A stretch of 64,000 bases of DNA from DASQHW01 sp038209365 (lineage in GTDB: Bacteria; Actinomycetota; Acidimicrobiia; IMCC26256; PALSA-610): positions 1 through 64,000 of the forward strand of contig JBBQXS010000015.1 of the NCBI GenBank assembly GCA_038209365.1. The letters run 5' to 3'. This document shows, in pieces, positions 55,027-63,611 of the stretch; position 1 is the first letter of the stretch; each line of letters begins with the position of its first letter. The notes under the pieces were generated by a model. It was not told the DNA's origin. It ran no database searches and saw only the letters and a program-made list of their open reading frames with translations. Both the position numbers and the translations under genes were made by a program.

Positions 55027-55047
55027 GGGTGTCGGGTGCCGACACCC
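55027..55047. terminator. 9-bp perfect hairpin in the spacer before the SNF2 gene
   Basis: GGGTGTCGG, a 3-base loop and CCGACACCC form a perfect stem in the 292-bp gap between the flavoprotein and SNF2 genes. It could end transcription from the flavoprotein gene or lie in the SNF2 leader. A shorter CCGGG/CCCGG hairpin occurs just after the flavoprotein stop. No gene is seen in the gap. Confidence 0.4.
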
Positions 55048-55207
55048 ACCGCCCGGTGGGGCCGGTGCCGCAGCCGGATGTCACAGCCGGGCTTTCTTCG
55101 AGGACACGACCTGCGTCCTCCGTCGTATGTCGAGCGGAGTGCTTGATCGGGACAATGCGCAATATCGAGACCCTCCGGCGGTTCGCGATCTTCGGCGGGA
55201 CCGACCG

Positions 55208-58200
55208 GTGACTTCGTACGCCGGCGTCGATGATCTCAGCCCCTGGCAATTCGACATGTATGTCGAAGCGGAGGCTGACGGTGTGGCGACGCCGGAACAG
55301 CTGGCGGTGCTCGAGGCCAACCCGGCCGCATGGCGCGCGGCCCTCCTCGGCATGCTGCGCGACGCCGAGGAGCATGTGGCGAGCGCCCGCTCGCTGACCG
55401 GCGAGGAGCGCGACCAGGTCGTCGCGGACCTCGAGTCGGAGCAGCGGCGGCTGTCGGCCGCGTTCTCGCGGTTCACCTCCGAACGGCCAACGGGGGGCGA
55501 GGCCCGTCGCAGCCGAAGCCCGGGCGGACGCGATGCCCGCGACGCTCCGTCGACCGCGCCCGGCCGGACGCAACTGCAGGTGTCGTGGCAACCGGGGCGC
55601 GTCGTCGCGTGGGCGGGCGGTCCGCGTGCGCCCGTCGCCGACGGTGATCAGGTCATGGCAATGCTCACGGCGGCGGGCGCGCCGGAATCGGGTTGGAGCG
55701 CACACACGCCGGTGCCATTGTCGGGTGGGGTCAACGCCGATGCGTTCGGCATTCCGGTCGGGGACGTCTTGGGGTGGCTCGTCGCGGCCGGCGCGGACCA
55801 GGTGGGCGATGACATCGGTGCGAGCGTCAGATGGCTGGGACGAATCGCGATCTGGGCGGTGGAGCTCACCGCGCATGGTGCGATGGTGCCCCAGCTGCGG
55901 AAGCGAACACGGAAGAGCGCGAGCGCGCGGGAATCGAGCGGCTCGTACTCGGTTCGATGGACACCCGCGCTCCTCGATCCCGCCCGGCTCGAGCGCATGG
56001 CCGCGGAGATGCCCGGAAGCATGCGCGCGCTCGACCGCAAGGTCGACGCACGCGCCCTGATCCGCTCCGCGCTCACCGGCATGGTGGACGCGATCTGTCG
56101 CGACAGCGCGCGTCGTCTCGAGGTGCCGGCGCCCCCGCCACGAGTTCGTACGGCACACGATGTGGCCGAGGCCTTCCTCGCACGACTCGACGGCAGCGCG
56201 TTCGACGCGCCCGTCGCGATCGGCAGCGAGATCGCGACGCGTGTGGAGCGCTGGGCGCGGCCGGTGACGGGATCCCACGGACGACTGATCGTCCAGCTCG
56301 ATACCCCAGATACCGGGGGTGCCTGGCATCTCGCGGTGTTCGCGCGAGGGCCCGGCGCAAAGCAGACCGGCATCGAGCAGGCGATCGTCATGGCCGGCTC
56401 CGAACGTCAGCACCTCGAAGACGAGATCACCCGACTGGAACGCATGGTGCCCGCACTCCTGCGGCCCGGTGGAACGAGGCGTGGCGAAGTGATCCTCAGC
56501 GCCGAGGAGGCTTGGGAGCTGATGGCCACGACGGGTCCGCAGCTCGCGTCCGCCGGTTTCGACGTGCGTGTGCCGGAGCTGTCCCGCCGGCGGCGCGCGC
56601 CATCACTGCGCATCTACGTAGAAGGATCATCGGAGTCGTCGGTTGGTGCGAGTCAACTTGCGAACGTTCGCTGGTCGGCGCTGTTCGACGACGTGGAACT
56701 GACCGCCGCCGACATCGCGCGGTTGGCGAAGGAAGCCCGACCGCTGATCCGCTCGGGCGGCCGCTGGGTTGCGATCGACAAAGCCGATCTGAAGGCGGCC
56801 GCGGAAGCGCTGGCCGAACGCGCGTCCACGAAGCAGCTGTCGGGCGCGGAGATGTTGCGTCTCGCGCTCGGTCTGGAGGAGTCACCGCTCGCCGGAGGAG
56901 TCTCGCTCGACGGGGGAGGGTGGGCGGCGGACCTGCTCGCGGCCGCGGCCAGGGTCGCGACCGAACCCGCCCGTACGCCGTCCGGGTTCGTCGGTGAGCT
57001 CCGCAGCTACCAGGCCGAGGCGCTCGCGTGGCTCGGCTTTCTCGACGACGCGGGACTCGGCGGATGCCTCGCGCTCGACATGGGTCTCGGCAAGACCCCC
57101 ACGATGCTGGCGCACCTCCTCGCCGGGGTTGACGACGGACCGGCTCTGGTCATCGCGCCGCCCGCGGTCGTCGGCAACTGGGCCGCGGAAGCCGCTCGAT
57201 TCGCGCCCGAGCTCCGGGTCGTCGTGCACCACGGCGCGAACCGCGCCGTTCCCGACGAGATCGCGGCCGAGATCGCAGAAGCCGACGTGATGGTCACGAC
57301 CTACGGCACGGCAGTGCGCGATGTCGACGCGATCGCAGCGCTCTCATGGGCGCGACTGGTCCTCGACGAGGCGCAGGCGATCAAGAACCCCGCGAACGAC
57401 ACGTCGCAGCAACTCCGCAAGATCTCGGCGCGTACTCGCGTCGCGCTTACCGGTACGCCGATCGAAAACGGTCTCGGTGATCTCTGGGCGATCCTGGACT
57501 TCGTCAACCCCGGTCTCGTGGGCACGCGACCGCAGTTCATCGCGAGACTGTCGAGTGACGGCGGTGCGACGCGTGTCGAGGCGGAGGACGCGATGCGCGC
57601 CCTCAACGGCATCCTCGTCTTCCGGCGGACGAAAGCCGAGCCGGAGATCGCGACAGAGCTGCCGGACCAGATCGACGAGCTCGACCACTGCGCGATGACG
57701 CCCGAGCAGATCGGCATGTACCAGGCGCTGCTCGACACCCTGGTCACAGCGACGGATCTTCCCGAGGGTGCCGAGCCGCGGAAGGGACAGATCCTCGCGG
57801 CGATCACCGCCCTCAAACAGATCTGCGACCATCCTTGGGCCTATCAAAACGATGATCTGCCACTCGCGGGACGCTCGGGAAAGCTCGCCCGCCTCGAAGA
57901 GATCATCGACGCCGTGTATGCGGCCGGAGAGCGGATCTTGGTGTTCACGCACTTCGCGACGTGGGGTGTTCGCCTCGCCGAACATCTCTCGGAGCGCACC
58001 GGGACGCCGGTCGCGTGCTACCACGGTGGCTTGTCGCGCACGGCACGGGATCGTCTCGTCGAGGACTTTCAACATGGCGAGGGCCCCGGGGCCCTCGTGT
58101 TGTCGTTGAAGGCGGGTGGTACGGGCTTGAACCTCACGGCCGCGAGTCACGTCGTGCTGTACGACCGTTGGTGGAATCCCGCGGTCGAGGATCAAGCCCG

Positions 58201-58444
58201 CGACCGCGCGTGGCGCATCGGCCAGACCCGCACGGTCATCTCCCACCGGCTCATCTGTCCCGGCACGGTGGACGAGCGCGTCGAGGAAGTGGTGGCCGGC
58301 AAGCGCCGTATCGCGGACCTGGTGCTTCCGAAGTCGAGCTCGCTCGCCGATCTCGACAGCGGGCAGCTGCGCGTCGCGCTCGGGATCCGTCCCGAAGCGC
58401 TGCTGACCGACGACTTGGCGCCGGTCGCCGGGGGGACGAGATGA
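55208..58444 (+). CDS. SNF2-family helicase/ATPase
   Basis: The 1078-residue protein has a long N-terminal region typical of bacterial SNF2-associated domains, then the helicase core: motif I LDMGLGKTPTMLAHL near residue 628, motif II DEAQAIKNP near 720, motif III LTGTPIENGLGDLW, and the C-terminal lobe with VLSLKAGGTGLNLTAA and AWRIGQTRTVISHRL. It is a DNA-dependent translocase, probably in repair or nucleoid remodelling. The GTG at 55208 has GGGA upstream; the frame is open further 5' but looks non-coding. It overlaps the next gene by 4 bp. Confidence 0.9.
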   Translation: MTSYAGVDDLSPWQFDMYVEAEADGVATPEQLAVLEANPAAWRAALLGMLRDAEEHVASARSLTGEERDQVVADLESEQRRLSAAFSRFTSERPTGGEARRSRSPGGRDARDAPSTAPGRTQLQVSWQPGRVVAWAGGPRAPVADGDQVMAMLTAAGAPESGWSAHTPVPLSGGVNADAFGIPVGDVLGWLVAAGADQVGDDIGASVRWLGRIAIWAVELTAHGAMVPQLRKRTRKSASARESSGSYSVRWTPALLDPARLERMAAEMPGSMRALDRKVDARALIRSALTGMVDAICRDSARRLEVPAPPPRVRTAHDVAEAFLARLDGSAFDAPVAIGSEIATRVERWARPVTGSHGRLIVQLDTPDTGGAWHLAVFARGPGAKQTGIEQAIVMAGSERQHLEDEITRLERMVPALLRPGGTRRGEVILSAEEAWELMATTGPQLASAGFDVRVPELSRRRRAPSLRIYVEGSSESSVGASQLANVRWSALFDDVELTAADIARLAKEARPLIRSGGRWVAIDKADLKAAAEALAERASTKQLSGAEMLRLALGLEESPLAGGVSLDGGGWAADLLAAAARVATEPARTPSGFVGELRSYQAEALAWLGFLDDAGLGGCLALDMGLGKTPTMLAHLLAGVDDGPALVIAPPAVVGNWAAEAARFAPELRVVVHHGANRAVPDEIAAEIAEADVMVTTYGTAVRDVDAIAALSWARLVLDEAQAIKNPANDTSQQLRKISARTRVALTGTPIENGLGDLWAILDFVNPGLVGTRPQFIARLSSDGGATRVEAEDAMRALNGILVFRRTKAEPEIATELPDQIDELDHCAMTPEQIGMYQALLDTLVTATDLPEGAEPRKGQILAAITALKQICDHPWAYQNDDLPLAGRSGKLARLEEIIDAVYAAGERILVFTHFATWGVRLAEHLSERTGTPVACYHGGLSRTARDRLVEDFQHGEGPGALVLSLKAGGTGLNLTAASHVVLYDRWWNPAVEDQARDRAWRIGQTRTVISHRLICPGTVDERVEEVVAGKRRIADLVLPKSSSLADLDSGQLRVALGIRPEALLTDDLAPVAGGTR

Positions 58445-58743
58445 GCGCGCCACGCCGCCGGAAAGCACCGACCCGACCGAGCCCGCGGCGCCGGCAGGGG
58501 ACGGGCGGCGACTTCTGGGGCAGCTCGAACACCGACGCGGATGATGTCGTGGAGGCCATCGAGATGTCCGACGATCCCGCGGCGATGATCCGGTCCTTGG
58601 GCCCGCCGCCACTTCCGGGGCACGAGCAGGCCGCCGAGGCCTACTTCGCAGTCGTCTACGACAAGGCCGCTGCGCTCGCCGGTGCGCTCGCCGCCGCGTC
58701 GAATCTGTTGCAGCTCGACGAACCCGCCGGCGACGAGTTGTGA
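58441..58743 (+). CDS. 100-residue partner of the SNF2 protein, no SWIM motif
   Basis: The ATG overlaps the SNF2 stop (ATGA), so the two are translationally coupled. The protein has a very basic N-terminus (RRRKAPTRPSPRRRQ), a GGDFWGSS segment and a C-terminal helical part with SLGPPPLPGHEQAAEAYFA. In many actinobacteria an SNF2 gene is followed by a SWIM zinc-finger protein. Here the CxCxnCxH motif is absent. It may correspond to only the C-terminal portion of such a partner, or be a separate small accessory protein. Confidence 0.7.
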   Translation: MSAPRRRKAPTRPSPRRRQGTGGDFWGSSNTDADDVVEAIEMSDDPAAMIRSLGPPPLPGHEQAAEAYFAVVYDKAAALAGALAAASNLLQLDEPAGDEL

Positions 58744-58755
58744 GAGGAACCAGAG

Positions 58756-59886
58756 ATGCGCACGGCCGCGACTGATCTCGTCGGTATCGACCTTCCACTC
58801 TTCGGCTTCAGCCACTGCCGCGATGTCGTGGCGGCCGTGTCGAATGCCGGAGGTTGCGGCGTGCTCGGTGCGGTCGCGCACAGTCCCGAGCAGCTCGACA
58901 TCGATCTCGCGTGGATCGAGAAGGAAGTGAAGGGCAAGCCGTACGGCGTCGACCTGCTCGTTCCCGAGAAGTTCGCGGGCGCCGACGAAGGCGGGCTCGA
59001 TCCGAGCCAGTTACAGGACCTCGTGCCCCGGGAGCACCGAGCATTCGTCGATGACCTCCTCGCTCGCTACGACGTGCCACCTGCTCCCGACGACGACACG
59101 ATCGATCGAGGCATCGGCGCGATGCGTATCGACCCGAAGAGCATGGCGCCGCTCCTCGACGTGCTCTTCTCGCACAAGACGCGCCTGGTCGCGTCCGCGC
59201 TGGGACCCCCGCCCCCGCACTTCATCGAGCACGCGCACGGCGCAGGCATCCCCGTTGCCGCGCTGGCAGGCTCGGTCGAACACGCGCGGAAGCATGCGCA
59301 GGCCGGTGCCGATCTCGTCGTGGCGCAGGGAACCGAGGCCGGCGGCCACACCGGAATGATCGCGACGATGGTGCTCGTCCCGGAGGTGGTCGACGCCGTT
59401 GCACCGGTGCCGGTGCTCGCCGCCGGTGGCATCGCCCGCGGTCGACAGCTCGCGGCGGGCATGGCGCTCGGCGCCGACGGCGTGTGGTGCGGCTCGGTGT
59501 GGTTGGCGACCGAGGAGGCGGAGACGGCGCCGCCCGTCAAGGAGAAATTCCTCCGCGCCGGTCTCGGCGACACCGTGCGGTCCCGGTCGCTCACCGGGAA
59601 GCCGGCTCGGATGCTGCGCACCGCGTGGACCGACGAATGGGAGCGCGCGGACGGCCCGGGGACGTTGCCGATGCCGATTCAGCCGGTGTTGATCGGTGAT
59701 GCGATGCGGCGGATTCAGCGCGTCGCCGCCAAGGAAGGTACCGGCGCCAACGAGCTCGTCACGTATTTCGTCGGGCAAGTCGTCGGCTCGATGAACACGG
59801 TGCAGCCGACCCGACGCGTCGTGCTCGAGATGATCGAGGAGTTCGTCGACACGGTCGAGCGCCTCAACGGTCTCGTGCAGGAGTAG
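58756..59886 (+). CDS. Nitronate monooxygenase-family FMN protein
   Basis: The 376-residue TIM-barrel protein has VSNAGGCGVLGAVAHSPEQL near the start, the phosphate/substrate motif AQGTEAGGHTG, VPVLAAGGIARGRQLAAGM and GADGVWCGSVWLATEEA, all characteristic of nitronate monooxygenase/2-nitropropane dioxygenase-like enzymes. It would oxidise nitronates with FMN and oxygen; many relatives have other or unknown roles. GAGAGGA upstream supports the ATG. It follows the SNF2 pair by 12 bp and could be in the same transcript. Confidence 0.9.
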   Translation: MRTAATDLVGIDLPLFGFSHCRDVVAAVSNAGGCGVLGAVAHSPEQLDIDLAWIEKEVKGKPYGVDLLVPEKFAGADEGGLDPSQLQDLVPREHRAFVDDLLARYDVPPAPDDDTIDRGIGAMRIDPKSMAPLLDVLFSHKTRLVASALGPPPPHFIEHAHGAGIPVAALAGSVEHARKHAQAGADLVVAQGTEAGGHTGMIATMVLVPEVVDAVAPVPVLAAGGIARGRQLAAGMALGADGVWCGSVWLATEEAETAPPVKEKFLRAGLGDTVRSRSLTGKPARMLRTAWTDEWERADGPGTLPMPIQPVLIGDAMRRIQRVAAKEGTGANELVTYFVGQVVGSMNTVQPTRRVVLEMIEEFVDTVERLNGLVQE

Positions 59887-59918
59887 CCGTCGAGCTCCTC
59901 CGAGGTTCTCGCAAGCGG

Positions 59919-59946
59919 CCGGCCTCGCCGGGGGCCGGTGAGTTTT
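59919..59946 (+). terminator. Probable Rho-independent terminator after the nitronate monooxygenase gene
   Basis: CCGGCC, an 8-base loop and GGCCGG, then TGAGTTTT: a 6-bp GC-rich stem followed by a short U-run 33-60 bp after the stop codon. Confidence 0.6.
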
Positions 59947-59971
59947 CTCTGCCGGACCGGTCTGAGGAGGC

Positions 59972-60169
59972 GTGGGTTGCGACCGGGTGGTGATCACGTG
60001 CGATCTGAGCGCCCTCGGGTCCCCGGACGCGGAGATGCTCGACGGGTTGCTCCGGCTCCATCTCGCGGTGCAGCGGATGGGTGGCTCACTCTGGCTGCAC
60101 AACGTCTGCCCGGAGCTGCGGGACCTGCTCGTGCTCGCGGGTCTCGACGACGTGGTCGTCGTTCAGTAG
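59972..60169 (+). CDS. Minimal STAS-like domain protein
   Basis: The 65-residue protein reads VVITCDLSALGSPDAEMLDG, RLHLAVQRMGGSLWLHNVCP and LRDLLVLAGLDDVVVV. This is the second half of a STAS fold (anti-sigma-factor antagonist type): beta strand, helix, GxxLxLxxx strand and final helix-strand. Normal STAS proteins have about 100 residues, so the first strands are short or missing. The start is uncertain: GGAGG is only one base before the GTG at 59972. It ends 7 bp from the convergent sigma factor gene, so a regulatory link to sigma control is possible. Confidence 0.6.
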   Translation: MGCDRVVITCDLSALGSPDAEMLDGLLRLHLAVQRMGGSLWLHNVCPELRDLLVLAGLDDVVVVQ

Positions 60170-60176
60170 CGCGTGC

Positions 60177-61160
60177 TCACTGTTCGTCGAGGTGCGCCGG
60201 AAGGCCGAACAGCGGGAACAGCGCGGGGTCGACGAAGAAGTGGAGCTCGCTGATCCTGCCGCGCGTCACCTCCAGGACGTGGATCGAGAACGCGTCGTAA
60301 CCCGATCCCGACTCGCTCGGCCGCCACTGCGCGAACGCGGGGAAGCCGTTCGCTTGGATCGCAATGAAGCGCGAACCACGGCAGCCCGATCCGCCTCCGT
60401 GCAGCCAATTGCTGAGGCCGGTCGGACCGAGCAGCCACATGTCGTACGGAGGCATCGACATCACCGCGTCCTCGTGGAGGAGCGATACCAGCGACTCCAC
60501 GTCGAAGCGTTCGAAGGCGTCGACGTAGCGGGCCAGGAGCTGTTGCTGCTCGGTGTCCATCGGCTGGAACGCGTCCGGGGTGCCGATGTTGGTCGACGCG
60601 AGCGTCGAGCGCGCTCGCTGGAGGGCGCTGTTGACCGACACGACGGTGGTGTCGAGCAGCTCGGCGACCTCGGTGGCCTGCCAGCGCAGGACTTCACGCA
60701 GGATCAGCACCGCACGCTGTCGTGGCGGAAGGAGCTGGAGCGCACGGACGAACGCGAGGCGGATCGTCTCGCGCTCGACGGCCAGCTCCGCGGGGTCGTC
60801 GCCCCCTTGCACCACACGACGGTCGGGGATCGGCTGCATCCACGTCTGCTCGCCGAGGACGGGACCGGGTCCGCCGTCCCCCGGCGATGGCGAGGAGAGA
60901 TCCATCGGGAGCGCGCGCCGCTTCTTCCCGTTCAGGAGGTCGAGGCAGACGTTGGTGGCGATGCGGTAGAGCCACGATCGCAACGACGAGCGGCCCTCGA
61001 AGCGGTCGAAGGCGCGCCACGCCCGCACCAGTGTGTCCTGCACCGCGTCTTCGGCCTCGAACGCCGATCCGAGCATGCGGTAGCAGTACGCCGTCAGCTC
61101 GCGCCGGTGCTCTTCGAGATGCTTTTCGAGGTCACCGGCGACAGCCGCAACATCGGTCAT
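60177..61160 (-). CDS. ECF sigma factor with C-terminal SnoaL-like domain
   Basis: The 327-residue protein has sigma region 2 (YCYRMLGSAFEAEDAVQDTL, SSLRSWLYRIATNVCLDLL) and region 4 (LPPRQRAVLILREVLRWQAT, SVNSALQRAR). An extension of about 130 residues follows, with an NTF2/SnoaL-like fold (YVDAFERFDVESLVSLLHED, FFVDPALFPLFG). This layout marks the SigG/SigJ-like ECF groups, in which the tail modulates activity in place of an anti-sigma factor. The ATG at 61160 has GGAGAG at suitable spacing. Confidence 0.9.
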   Translation of the reverse strand: MTDVAAVAGDLEKHLEEHRRELTAYCYRMLGSAFEAEDAVQDTLVRAWRAFDRFEGRSSLRSWLYRIATNVCLDLLNGKKRRALPMDLSSPSPGDGGPGPVLGEQTWMQPIPDRRVVQGGDDPAELAVERETIRLAFVRALQLLPPRQRAVLILREVLRWQATEVAELLDTTVVSVNSALQRARSTLASTNIGTPDAFQPMDTEQQQLLARYVDAFERFDVESLVSLLHEDAVMSMPPYDMWLLGPTGLSNWLHGGGSGCRGSRFIAIQANGFPAFAQWRPSESGSGYDAFSIHVLEVTRGRISELHFFVDPALFPLFGLPAHLDEQ

Positions 61161-61369
61161 ACTTCCGCTCTCCTCGAGACGAAGGCTCTCGTCGACCACG
61201 GTACCGAAACGCGCACGCCGATCTGCGTAGGTTTGTACCGCCATGGTGCCTCCAGCTGGTGCGTTCCGGACCGCGCGTCACCTGAGACTCCGGCGCGCCG
61301 CGAAACTCATCGGGCGTTCGATGGCGCCGGCTGCATGCTCCGATCCGGCGACGGTCTAGTGTCGCCGAA

Positions 61370-61552
61370 ATGGGCCGAGTAGACCGAGAACGAGCGCTTG
61401 CCGAGAACCAGCGGCGCATGGCACAGGTCGCGCAGGCGCGCGCCGAGCATCACGACAAGGACGAGCACGTGCATTTCCGTGCGATGAAGATGCACGAGCG
61501 CTCCGCCGAGATTCACGACGCGATCGCCGCGCTCCTTCCCCGAGACGACTGA
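61370..61552 (+). CDS. Small charged helical protein, unknown
   Basis: The 60-residue protein is highly charged and helical (RERALAENQRRMAQVAQARA, FRAMKMHERSAEIHDAIAAL), with four His in the middle. It could form a coiled coil. There is no clear ribosome site before the ATG at 61370. It is divergent from the sigma factor gene with a 209-bp gap that holds no other gene I can support. No family is recognised. Confidence 0.5.
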   Translation: MGRVDRERALAENQRRMAQVAQARAEHHDKDEHVHFRAMKMHERSAEIHDAIAALLPRDD

Positions 61553-61651
61553 CTGCTCGAGCCGAGCGAGAAGCCGTAGAGGTCCGCGGTTCGTGGCCCG
61601 AACGGCGGTATCGTCTGCGTCGCAGGCGGTGCGGGGGCTGATGGAGTACTC

Positions 61652-61933
61652 ATGAGCCGAGACGTCGCGCCCCTCATCGCTGCCGAAGCGTTGCTCCACC
61701 ATGGCCTCAGTGACGACGCCGTCGTGGGGTACCTCGCTCGGACCTGGCCCCTCGGTGCCCTCGACTGCCGGGCCGCGGTCAATGCCGCGCACATCCTGCT
61801 ACGACGCGAGCGCGCGGAAGCGGCGTCGTACATGATGCGCGACAGCGACTCTTCCGCCCACCGTGTTACGGGCCGCGGCGTGGTGGATCGCTCTTGTGCT
61901 CCTCATGATGGTGATACCGGCAGAGCAGTTTGA
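61652..61933 (+). CDS. Short unknown protein, possibly cut off by the HNH element
   Basis: GGAG five bases before an ATG opens a 93-codon frame. The first 60 residues look like a real helical protein (LIAAEALLHHGLSDDAVVGY, LDCRAAVNAAHILLRRERAE). The last 30 are low quality and run 68 bp into the convergent HNH gene. This suggests the original 3' end was replaced when the HNH gene arrived. Function unknown. Confidence 0.4.
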   Translation: MSRDVAPLIAAEALLHHGLSDDAVVGYLARTWPLGALDCRAAVNAAHILLRRERAEAASYMMRDSDSSAHRVTGRGVVDRSCAPHDGDTGRAV

Positions 61934-62948
61934 GATTTTCGAGGCTGGTCGGTCCGCCCTTCTCCCAGTGCCGGATGTGGTGGGCTTCGCATCGACCGGG
62001 CGGCCGGGCGCATCCGGGTGCGGTGCAGTGTCGGTCGCGTGCGACGAGTGCCCGCCAGATCGCGGCCGGGATCGTACGAGTAGACCGGCCGGCATCGAGG
62101 ATCTCGCTTCTGCCCGCGGTGACGACGCGACTGACGTTGCAGTCGCAGGTCAATCGCGCCAGCGTGCTCGCCGAGACATGTCCGGTGTGGGCTGCCTCGG
62201 CCCGGGCCGCGGTCAGGAGCGCCTCGTCGCCATGCGTTTCGAGATCGACGACGACCGTGATGTGCGGGCGAGCGTTGCGCTTGCCGCCGACCGTGCCTTC
62301 GTCGAGTGATCGCCGGCAGATGTTGACGAGCGCGTCGGCTCGCCGTTGCGCAGGAGTACGGGTCTCGTGCACGCGGCGGTCGAGTGTCATCTCTGCGCCG
62401 ATGGCCGAGAGATAAACCTCGCCGCCTTCGGGATCCAGCAACGCGTCGCTCGCGACCATGCGATCGATTCTCCGGGAGGCCGTCATCCGCCGTCGCGCGT
62501 GCAAGGCTTCGTCAGACGCCGCGCCGGCGTCCCCATCCAAGCGGTCGACGGAGTGCTGCACGAAGGAACCGAGCTCGCGCGGATGCATACGTGTCGCCGC
62601 GGCGACCAGCGTCGGTACGAGTTCGGCCATGGCATCCGCGCGTTCTGGCGTACAGGCCTTGGCGATGACCGTCGCATGTTGGCGCGACACCGCACCGGTA
62701 CCGAACGCCGCGGCTACCGCCGGGAGTTCCTCGAGCGAGCGCGCCAGCTCGACCTGCGCCCGGGCGGCGCCCTCGGTGAGATGACAGGCCGCGGCCAATG
62801 CTTCGCTTGCGGATCCGTAACCGTCGGCACGCCAGCGACCGGCCCGGTCGTAGTGCGCGACATCGCGCAGCCATGCCGCTTCGCGAGCGTCGATGTCCCG
62901 GCGGTCAGCTGCCAAGCAGTCGAGTGTCAGGTTGTTCGCGTCCCCCAA
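61866..62948 (-). CDS. DUF222/HNH endonuclease domain protein (13E12 repeat family type)
   Basis: The protein (about 360 residues) has an N-terminal helical DUF222-like domain (RDVAHYDRAGRWRADGYGSA, EGAARAQVELARSLEELPAV, HATVIAKACTPERADAM) and a C-terminal HNH nuclease motif: CTAPGCARPP, CEAHHIRHWEKGGPTSLENL and CRYHHHEEH, with all zinc and catalytic residues. The family resembles the repeated, mobile 13E12 genes of mycobacteria. An SOS-box and promoter lie just upstream of 62948. The start is uncertain: I chose the TTG downstream of the SOS box. Confidence 0.85.
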   Translation of the reverse strand: MGDANNLTLDCLAADRRDIDAREAAWLRDVAHYDRAGRWRADGYGSASEALAAACHLTEGAARAQVELARSLEELPAVAAAFGTGAVSRQHATVIAKACTPERADAMAELVPTLVAAATRMHPRELGSFVQHSVDRLDGDAGAASDEALHARRRMTASRRIDRMVASDALLDPEGGEVYLSAIGAEMTLDRRVHETRTPAQRRADALVNICRRSLDEGTVGGKRNARPHITVVVDLETHGDEALLTAARAEAAHTGHVSASTLARLTCDCNVSRVVTAGRSEILDAGRSTRTIPAAIWRALVARDRHCTAPGCARPPGRCEAHHIRHWEKGGPTSLENLKLLCRYHHHEEHKSDPPRRGP

Positions 62949-62957
62949 CGTCAGAGG

Positions 62958-62972
62958 CGAACATGTGTTCGA
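62958..62972. promoter_or_regulatory. LexA SOS box before the HNH gene
   Basis: On the minus strand TCGAAC-ACAT-GTTCGC matches 11 of 12 positions of the actinobacterial LexA consensus TCGAAC-N4-GTTCGA. It starts at the last base of the predicted -10 element, ideal for repression. Confidence 0.7.
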
Positions 62973-62999
62973 TCGTAGCACACACCGCCTGGGATGCAA
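62972..62999 (-). promoter_or_regulatory. Promoter of the HNH gene
   Basis: Minus strand TTGCAT (62994-62999), 16-base spacer, TACGAT (62972-62977). The -10 fits the actinobacterial TANNNT pattern. The SOS box begins at the last base of the -10. Confidence 0.55.
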
Positions 63000-63015
63000 G
63001 GAGGAATCGAGGTCG

Positions 63016-63519
63016 TCAGCGCGACGGAGTGGAGCCGCCCGCCGCCGACGCCGCGTCGTCGCGCACCGTCGTCCACGTCGCTTCCACCGCGGCGATGATC
63101 GCAGGACACGCCTTGCGCAGCGCCGCCGCGTCAGCGTCGATCCATGCGCCGTTGCGGTCTCCGGCCCCGGCTTGCGCGAGGAGCGCACGCAGATCGCCGA
63201 GCTGGTCGGTCAGCCATCCCGTGGGGTCTTCTCGGATGCGCTCGGGCCACTGTCGATCGCGTGGCTCGACCCCGTCGAAGCCCGCATGGAAGTGGGCGGC
63301 CAGTAGATTTCCTGCTGGACTGTCGAGCTGATCGAACAAGTCCGCGCGAAACAGCGGCTCGTCGATCACGACACGTTGCGCGGCGGACTCGGAGCCGCGG
63401 TGCGGCTCGTCGGACAGGAGACGAAGCTCCACGCGGGCACCACGCTCGGGTGGCTCGCCGGGCTCCCACCAGGGACCGACCACTACCGCCACCTTCGAGA
63501 ACACGAATGTCTGCTGCAC
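63016..63519 (-). CDS. Unknown 167-residue protein
   Basis: The protein starts QQTFVFSKVAVVVGPWWEPG and contains ARVELRLLSDEPHRGSESAA, IDEPLFRADLFDQLDSPAGN and a His-containing LLAAHFHAGFDGVEPRDRQW. A helical, Ala-rich C-terminus follows. It looks like a conserved soluble protein but I cannot name the family. The GTG at 63519 has no outstanding ribosome site. It is divergent from the ferredoxin gene, with a 92-bp gap. Confidence 0.75.
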   Translation of the reverse strand: MQQTFVFSKVAVVVGPWWEPGEPPERGARVELRLLSDEPHRGSESAAQRVVIDEPLFRADLFDQLDSPAGNLLAAHFHAGFDGVEPRDRQWPERIREDPTGWLTDQLGDLRALLAQAGAGDRNGAWIDADAAALRKACPAIIAAVEATWTTVRDDAASAAGGSTPSR

Positions 63520-63611
63520 GCTGCGCGTAGCCTATGCAGCGGCGGTGTTCCGCGGTTCGGGATATTCCCTGTCCCGGGCGGTTCGCTGACGACGCGCAGG
63601 GAGCGGCGACG

